This document shows positions 58,756-64,000 of a DNA stretch of 64,000 bases, one piece after another. The notes beneath the pieces were generated by a model. That model was not told the origin of the DNA, made no database searches, and saw nothing but the letters and a program-made list of their open reading frames with translations. This stretch comes from Plantago major. Lineage: Eukaryota; Streptophyta; Magnoliopsida; Lamiales; Plantaginaceae. The stretch lies in assembly GCA_026545765.1 (NCBI GenBank), contig CM048839.1:85140414-85204413 (forward strand). The letters are read 5' to 3'. Numbering within the stretch: position 1 is the stretch's first letter; every line of letters begins with the position of its first letter. Position numbers and translations under genes: made by a program.

Positions 58756-59401
58756 CTTGTATTCAGTCCTAAACATATCTTCAGACCTTCTTAGTCTATT
58801 TTCTTTCAATTTCAAGCATTGTAAATACTCTAGAGATTCAATCTCTTTTCCAATAGAAGCATTATTTCCTTTCAGACGATCTCTTATCACTGACGTATCC
58901 AGGTATCAATCGTGCATCTACTATTTAGCTTGTACGTGACAGGTTGTTACCTCTGATTACTAAATCTTGGTGTATCGGTGTGAGCTTGTTAGTATTTAAT
59001 CATACATTAGACTATATCTGTATGATTGCATAGCTTGTGACAGGCTCTTTGTAGTGATTACATACTTATAGCCCTTATTTGGTTATACTCTTAATAGCAA
59101 GGTGATGAACTGTGACTAATGTTAAGTCGTATCAGCACACTTCATGAAAGTATTGATTTAGCTTCATTGTTTATAGAATTGCATGACCTAGGTTTTACCT
59201 TATCTTCTGCATGTTAGATTTTATTCTAGGTTTGAAGTATCACTATCCACACTATCCGTTTACAACCAATACAAGCGAGTCTATTCTATAGAACTAGCTT
59301 AATCAATTCCTCGAGAGAACGACCCTGTGGTTTAAGCCTTGTCTATCTATAACAATCGCTTTACTACTTGTGTTTTATAAGTATAAATTTTGAGCGCATC
59401 A

Positions 59402-59424
59402 AAATTTGGCGCCGCTACCGGGGA
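59402..59424 (+). other. Primer binding site of G2
   Basis: TTTGGCGCCGCTACCGGGGA at 59405-59424, a few bases after the LTR end, is the common plant Gypsy (Athila-like) primer site. Confidence 0.8.
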
Positions 59425-59620
59425 ATTGATTCTTACGTTCTTTTAGAGTAGGAACAATTGTGTTCGTTGGTTTTGTTTTTATTTTTCTTATATTTCAAAA
59501 ACCAAAGAAAAAATCTAAAAACCCAAAAAAAATATTCTTGTGGATTATTTTTTAGTACTAACTGAAACTAACATTTCATTTAGTTCTGTTGGTATAGAGA
59601 AAAAATTTCTGCAGATATAT

Positions 59621-59857
59621 ATGGCAAGGTACGGAGAATTTCTGATACCTAAGGTCGTGGTAAGAAAGCCACCAACGTTCCTTGAGCCTGAGGCTAAGGA
59701 ATATGATCTTAATGAAGATTGGAGTGTGTGGACAAGGAAGGTAAGTAACAAGGGTAGCCAATGTCCCTATGAATTTGCTAACCCAAAGAAGGAAGAAGTC
59801 GATGCTAACGACTATAACAAAAGCACATTTACCGCTTTGCACTTAGATGTAGGATAG
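59621..59857 (+). pseudogene. G2 short gag-like frame
   Basis: The ATG at 59621 (MARYGEFLIPKVV) encodes 78 residues to a TAG at 59855-59857. Its position after the primer site suggests the start of gag, but no capsid or finger motif is seen. It is far shorter than a normal gag, so it is probably a remnant. Confidence 0.45.
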
Positions 59858-60299
59858 CATATAGCTAGTATTAGTGATTTGTAGTTTAATTTGCATTGCA
59901 TTTGAACGATTTACTGCTTTCGTAGTGTAATATTATTACTTAAAAAAAATTATTAAAATTTTTATGGGGAACAACAGTGCTCACCGCGATGAGCAGGCCA
60001 AGAAAGATGGCTCACCACAGTCACCCTTAAACATAAACCTTTTTGTTCAAGAGTGACCGCGGTGAGGTCATTTCAATGAGGCCCTCACCGCGGCAAGCAC
60101 TGGCGTATAGATATGGAGAAGAGCTTTCCTTCTTCATTTTTTCTACCTCCATTCCAGTTTTCTTCCCCAATTTTCGAAGTTTTCTCTCAATTCTCCACCA
60201 AATCACTTGGGTAATAGACCGATTTGAAGCTAGTGAATTCCTCTACTTCTTGCAAGCTTTCAATTCCTCTTTGCATCCATCAATTTCTCCGGATTCGAG
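59858..60299 (+). promoter_or_regulatory. G2 internal region with LTR-like palindromes; possible promoter and first exon
   Basis: CTCACCGCG, GACCGCGGTGAG and CTCACCGCGG motifs recur at 59973, 60055 and 60083, as in the G2 LTR. A TATA-like GTATAGATATGG is at 60103-60114 and a pyrimidine-rich leader follows (60120-60299). The leader ends at a donor site GAG|GTAATT (60299/60300). Confidence 0.4.
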
Positions 60300-60778
60300 G
60301 TAATTCTTTCTACTCTCTATGCTTTGCAATTTGGATTTTTGTACTTGATTATGATTAGCTGAGTATGTGACTATGCTTAGTATCTTCGTAAATATTATGT
60401 TAAGTCACAATCCATGATTGTTAGTGGAATTTCTGGGGATTGATAAGTGTTTGGTTGATGAAGGTTGCATGTTTAAATGTGTTTGCGTATTCACTTGGTT
60501 TTTCATTTGATTATTTCATGTAACTAAGTAGGATAAGTTTTGCACTATAGAATAAGAGAAAAAACATGTAGTAACAATTTGATGCACTATGGTTTACATG
60601 CTTATGTTCTAGGATAAGGCATAATTTTTACTACTTGTGAGAATTGGTTTGGGGAAGAGTATGTTGTAGATAACACCGAGTGCACTATGGTTTACATTCA
60701 TATGAGCTAGGACTAGGCATTCGTGTTACTACATGTTGATAAAGGGTGTCGTGGCATATACTAATAGCTTTTATCCAG
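60300..60778 (+). other. Probable intron in G2
   Basis: It has donor GTAATTC, a CTAATAG branch-like sequence near 60760 and acceptor TTTATCCAG at 60770-60778. The inside is T-rich and holds no coding. Confidence 0.45.
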
Positions 60779-60783
60779 GTAGT

Positions 60784-61311
60784 ATGGCACCTAAGAAGAA
60801 AGTTGTGTCCAACAAGAAGCAAAAAACTAGAGAAGGGAGTTCCCGAGCCTCAGTGGCTGCTCCTCGAGTTAGACCGGATGCATATGGTTTCAGGCTTAGC
60901 AAGGAAGGGGAGATCTTCAGGATCCACCACACACCGAAGAAGGGGAGAATCTGACCGACGGGTTTGAGAGGTTGAGTACCCGATTTCAGGATTGGATGGG
61001 GCCCCAATTTGAGCATATCGAGGGTAGGCAAGCCATGCTTGCTTCCGATTACATGGAGTTGCAGGGGTGCCACCAAGGGCTTAGCACAAATTACAGGATC
61101 ATACATGGAGTATCGCATCATTTTGGTGAGCATATGGATCAGTGGGACTCATGTTCCACGAGTCTCTCATAGCACATGGCAATATCGGACACAAAGGCGA
61201 CTAAGCGCCTAGCGCGAATGGAGCAGATGCGCAAAGCTCAGATGGATGATTGGCTGCAGCGGTATGGAGGAGGATCGTCTTCCAGACCCCAAGGTCCGCA
61301 CTATTTCCATT
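60784..61311 (+). pseudogene. G2 second gene: basic protein (broken), unknown family
   Basis: The ATG at 60784 (MAPKKKVVSNKKQKTREG) is six bases after a probable splice acceptor. A TGA at 60952-60954 ends the first part. Other frames continue with STRFQDWMGPQFEHIEGRQ (60972-61170) and MEQMRKAQMDDWLQRYGGG (61219-61311). The N-terminus looks like a nuclear localisation signal. I do not recognise the family. The glycine- and serine-rich end resembles that of the small G1 frame (38163-38464). Confidence 0.45.
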
Positions 61312-61706
61312 GATCATGCCGACGGAGGCATACTACGGGCAGTAACTCTACAACTTACTCATTTTATTTATTCTTTATGCTAGGGTCTAGCTATCAAATA
61401 GGTTTGGGGAGGGAAGTTGTATGTTATTTTGTTTAAATGCATCGGTATGAATTTTTACGCTGCATTGTATATATGTATATATGTGTTTCTTTGTTTTTTC
61501 TATTTTTAGTTTGGTGGTGTTGAGTGGTATGTTAGCCACTCTTGTGATTATGTGGGGTGGTATGTTAGCCACTTTTGCTTATTCTTGTGTGAGTCATCTT
61601 TTGGCCTATTTCAAAATTATTTGTGTGTTGAGTTTGAGTTCTTTTGACAAGGCGGTTATCTATTGCAATAGATAAGCCTTTTACTGATGTAATCTTTGAT
61701 GGCCTT
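61312..61706 (+). other. G2 non-coding tail up to the Copia D insertion
   Basis: It contains ATAGGTTTGGGGAGGG (61397-61412), as before the G1 tail, and a duplicated GTGGTATGTTAGCCACT phrase (61526 and 61557). No gene. Confidence 0.6.
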
Positions 61707-63238
61707 TGTTTGGAATATCTGTTTAGATTTTGATCAGCAACCTAATGACTTATCTTAGCTTAGAAAGGTGGTTAGTACTCTTGGTTCATGTGAACACTGT
61801 AAATGAGGAAACTCACTAAGTATGATAGTCTAGCAAATCTTGTATAGGATGTTAGGTCTCTGAATGTAATTTATATTTTCTGAAGAAGACCAAGAAGAAG
61901 GCATCCAGCAGGAAAAGTTCAACGGATTTGAAAAAATCTGAAGACTGCACAAGATTGCTGAAGACAAAGGTTTTTCAGATACCTATGTCCAGATATCTTG
62001 AAGAAACAAGTGTTTCGAAACACAAGTGTTGCAAAAGATATCTGAGAATAAAAGGTTTCTGAGACGAGGAAAGTGCCCACAGATAGTAAAAGATCTATGA
62101 TACAATGCATAGTTCCGTTGGCACTACAAGACAAAGTATAGTACATTGCATTAAATGCGCGGACAGAGATGTCTGAACAAAAACGGTAGCTTCTGAAGAA
62201 GAAGACAAACGTACTACAGTACTATACTCAGATATCAATAGTTTGAAATTGAGTTAAGCCTAACGGATACTATTCAAACGACACTCAAATTCATCTATAA
62301 ATATCAACACTTAGACTGCTTGAGAACACACCTTAGAACACACAGAACTTAGAACACTGAACTTACATTGATTACTCTCACAAGTTCTCTCAAGCACACT
62401 ACTTACCTTCAAGCTTTCTGTTGCGACCAAAGCTCTTGATTCTAAGTAGCACAAAAGTTCTAAGTGTCCTGATCCTTAATAAGCATTGTTATTTGTGAAA
62501 GAGTTGAACTAAGATTTCATATCTGAGATTCATTCTCTTGAACACTTATCATAGACTTGGGTCAGTAAAGAATAAGATACCATACATTGCAAAGTGTATT
62601 AAGTATACTTGATTCATAGAGCTATCTGCATAACTGAACAAGTTATTAAAGAAGCTCACCTGACAAACTACCTTAAACCAACACCTTAATCGGCGTGGAG
62701 TACAGGAAGTACTTAGTTTGGGAAACTAAGAAATAACTCCAAGGTTACTGAGCATAGGAAGTACTTAGTTTTGGAAACTAAGGAATAGCTCAAAAGGTTT
62801 CTGAGTATAGGAAGTACTTGGCTGTGAAATCCGGGGAATAACTCAGGGGGAACACTTGGTTGGGAACCTAGTGTTATTTAGGAATCTAGAGAAGATACTT
62901 GTAAGATTACCTCAATTATCTTTCTTATTGGATTCTAGGTCTAAGAAAGGCCGAAGTGGATTAGTTGAAGGATTACGCCACCTTCAGATACCACTATAAA
63001 AAGACTTGTGTTATTTACTTTCTGCAGTTTATTACTTGCTTTATTTATCTTGCAAAGTATTTACACTTATCTTGCTGAACACATGCACTTATCACAGAAA
63101 AGTCTTCCGCTCTCTGAAATTAAATATCAGATATCTTCACAGATATCTGAGAAACTGTATTTATCGACAAAAGTTTTAAAAGACTATTCACCCCCCCCCC
63201 CCCTCTAGTCATTTACTTTGCCGTTATCTGTACCAACA
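61707..63238 (+). repeat. 5' LTR of element D (1532 bp)
   Basis: It begins TGTTTGGAATATCTG and ends TGTACCAACA. It contains a TATA box (CTATAAATATC, about 62295), three tandem units with AGGAAGTACTT (62698, 62750, 62803) and a 13-C tract (63191-63203). It is the uninterrupted model for the split LTR of A. Confidence 0.9.
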
Positions 63239-63240
63239 AA

Positions 63241-63258
63241 TGGTATCAGAGCATGAGG
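63241..63258 (+). other. Primer binding site of element D
   Basis: TGGTATCAGAGCATGAGG, of the initiator tRNA-Met type, two bases after the LTR. Confidence 0.9.
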
Positions 63259-63356
63259 TTCCCAAGCCTTCTACACTGAACCTAGATCCCATATAAGTGC
63301 CCACTAACTGCTTTTCACCTACAATTGATTTGTTTGTTTAGTGTGTTTGCTGTAGG

Positions 63357-64000
63357 ATGTCTTTAAGTGACGCCCCAATTCTCAAGCCAGAGAATTATGA
63401 GAAATGGAAGAACAACATGATGCTCCACCTAGAAGCCATCAGTGACGAAATGATTGACGTGATAAACAATGTCCTAATAGTTATTCAACAACTCAAGCAA
63501 GTCATAGAGGTTTCTGAGTGATGGGTCTTCACAGACAAATGCGTTGGGAGACCTACCAGTCAAGTTATTTACGAACCAAAGCCCAGAGAGCTCTGGACAT
63601 CGGAAGATGCCAAGAGAAATCAACTAGATGGTCAGGCTCGTAATATCATCATACGTTCTACTCCAGAGCACATACAGTGTAAACTGTGGGGTGCAAAAAC
63701 GGCGAAAGTGGCCTGGCAACTGATTGAAGAAATCTGTGCCGGCACTGAGAAAACAAAGGAAAATAAGTTCGAAGTTTTGAAGCTCAAATTCCAAAACTTT
63801 AAACAAGGTCCCACAGAGACTCTTGAAGAACTAGATTTCCGGTTTACAACTTTTATGAGTGACATGGCTGCACTTGGTGAAAGGAATAGATATACCCAGT
63901 CAGAAAAGATTAAGACTATTGTGAGAAGTCTAAATCATAACTGAGAGCACACAAAGTTTTTCTATTTTAACCAAGGAATGCCAGATATCACTCCAGTGGA
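63357..64000 (+). pseudogene. Copia D gag, 5' part (broken, truncated by window)
   Basis: The ATG at 63357 (MSLSDAPILKPENYEKW) matches element B. A TGA near 63520 interrupts the N-terminal part. A later frame keeps ELWTSEDAKRNQLDGQA and the tryptophan that is a stop in B, then FEVLKLKFQNFKQGPTET and LEELDFRFTTFMSDM (63708-63944). A TGA at 63942-63944 replaces the tryptophan of NHNWEH. The zinc knuckle is beyond the window. Confidence 0.87.

Larger units (their letters stand above)
56049..59401 (+). repeat. 5' LTR of G2, interrupted by a LINE
   Basis: It begins TGATGAGCCG and ends GAGCGCATCA, directly before the primer site. Palindromic CTCACCGCGGTGAG motifs (56290-56416) lie upstream of a TATA box (CTATAAAT, 56493-56500). 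The LINE starts right after the TATA box at about 56502 and ends at 58755. Without it the LTR is about 1.1 kb. The left border rests on terminal motifs only. Confidence 0.65.
56049..61706 (+). mobile_element. Gypsy element G2 (Athila-like), 5' part, interrupted
   Basis: A 5' LTR (split by a LINE), a primer site TTTGGCGCCGCTACCGGGG, a short gag-like frame and a second gene with an intron. Copia D enters at 61707, so the remainder of G2 is right of the window. No reverse transcriptase is seen, so this may be a non-autonomous member. Confidence 0.7.
61707..64000 (+). mobile_element. Copia element D (family of A), 5' part, runs off the right edge
   Basis: A 5' LTR, primer site and the start of gag. 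The LTR aligns with that of element A, and gag with that of B. The element is in the plus orientation and is cut by the window end. The flanking GCCTT (61702-61706) is the expected target repeat, but its partner is outside. Confidence 0.9.

Noticed and set aside
58735..58770. Target duplication of the LINE (ACTTG at 56520 and 58754)
   Set aside because: The upstream copy lies inside LINE coding sequence (GDPLSPFLYL), so it cannot be flanking DNA.

Overview
The window is plant nuclear DNA made almost entirely of nested retrotransposons. I see no convincing single-copy host gene, no tRNA or rRNA gene and no CRISPR array. Copia primer sites of the initiator-tRNA-Met type, Sirevirus-like Copia elements with an extra gene after pol, a Tat-type Gypsy element with two RNase H domains, Athila-like Gypsy fragments and an L1-type LINE all point to an angiosperm, probably a eudicot with a large genome. 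The species cannot be named from the sequence.

Positions 1-41480 are one four-deep nest. An Athila-like Gypsy fragment (G1, 37167-41480, with its 3' LTR at 40093-41480) was entered by Copia element A (1-10597 and 36409-37166; its 5' end lies left of the window). The 3' LTR of A was entered by Copia element C (10598-36403, target duplication GTCCT). The accessory gene of C was entered by Copia element B (18714-33887, 15.2 kb, target duplication AGATG). A, B and C share one layout: LTR, tRNA-Met primer site, gag, pol (protease, integrase, reverse transcriptase, RNase H), then a long extra gene, a purine tract and the LTR. The extra gene resembles the envelope-like or putative plant transposon proteins of Sireviruses. 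In A and B it is 5 kb long, appears to contain spliceosomal introns and has its own TATA region.

Positions 41481-55051 hold a short MITE-like sequence split by a 13.2-kb Tat-type Gypsy element (41667-54853). This has 0.85-0.9 kb LTRs, a shortened gag, a damaged pol with two RNase H domains and, on the minus strand, a multi-exon gene of the putative gypsy-type transposon family (52720 down to 49752). Positions 55052-56048 are non-coding and hold a CTT tract and a cluster of small palindromes.

Positions 56049-61706 are a second Athila-like element (G2). Its 5' LTR (56049-59401) is split by a 5'-truncated LINE (56502-58755), and its internal region holds a second, intron-containing gene. At 61707 a Copia element of the A family (D) enters G2 and runs off the right edge within gag.

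Every coding region is damaged by stops or frameshifts. Part of the damage may be artefactual: many homologous copies differ by CAG or CTG changed to CG-containing forms, as expected from systematic base-calling error at methylated CHG sites. The most unusual observations are a roughly 130-bp sequence shared between Copia C and Gypsy G1, the intron-bearing accessory genes with their own promoters, family-specific short words scattered through coding and non-coding parts of each Copia family, and GC-rich palindromes upstream of the TATA box in both Athila-like LTRs.
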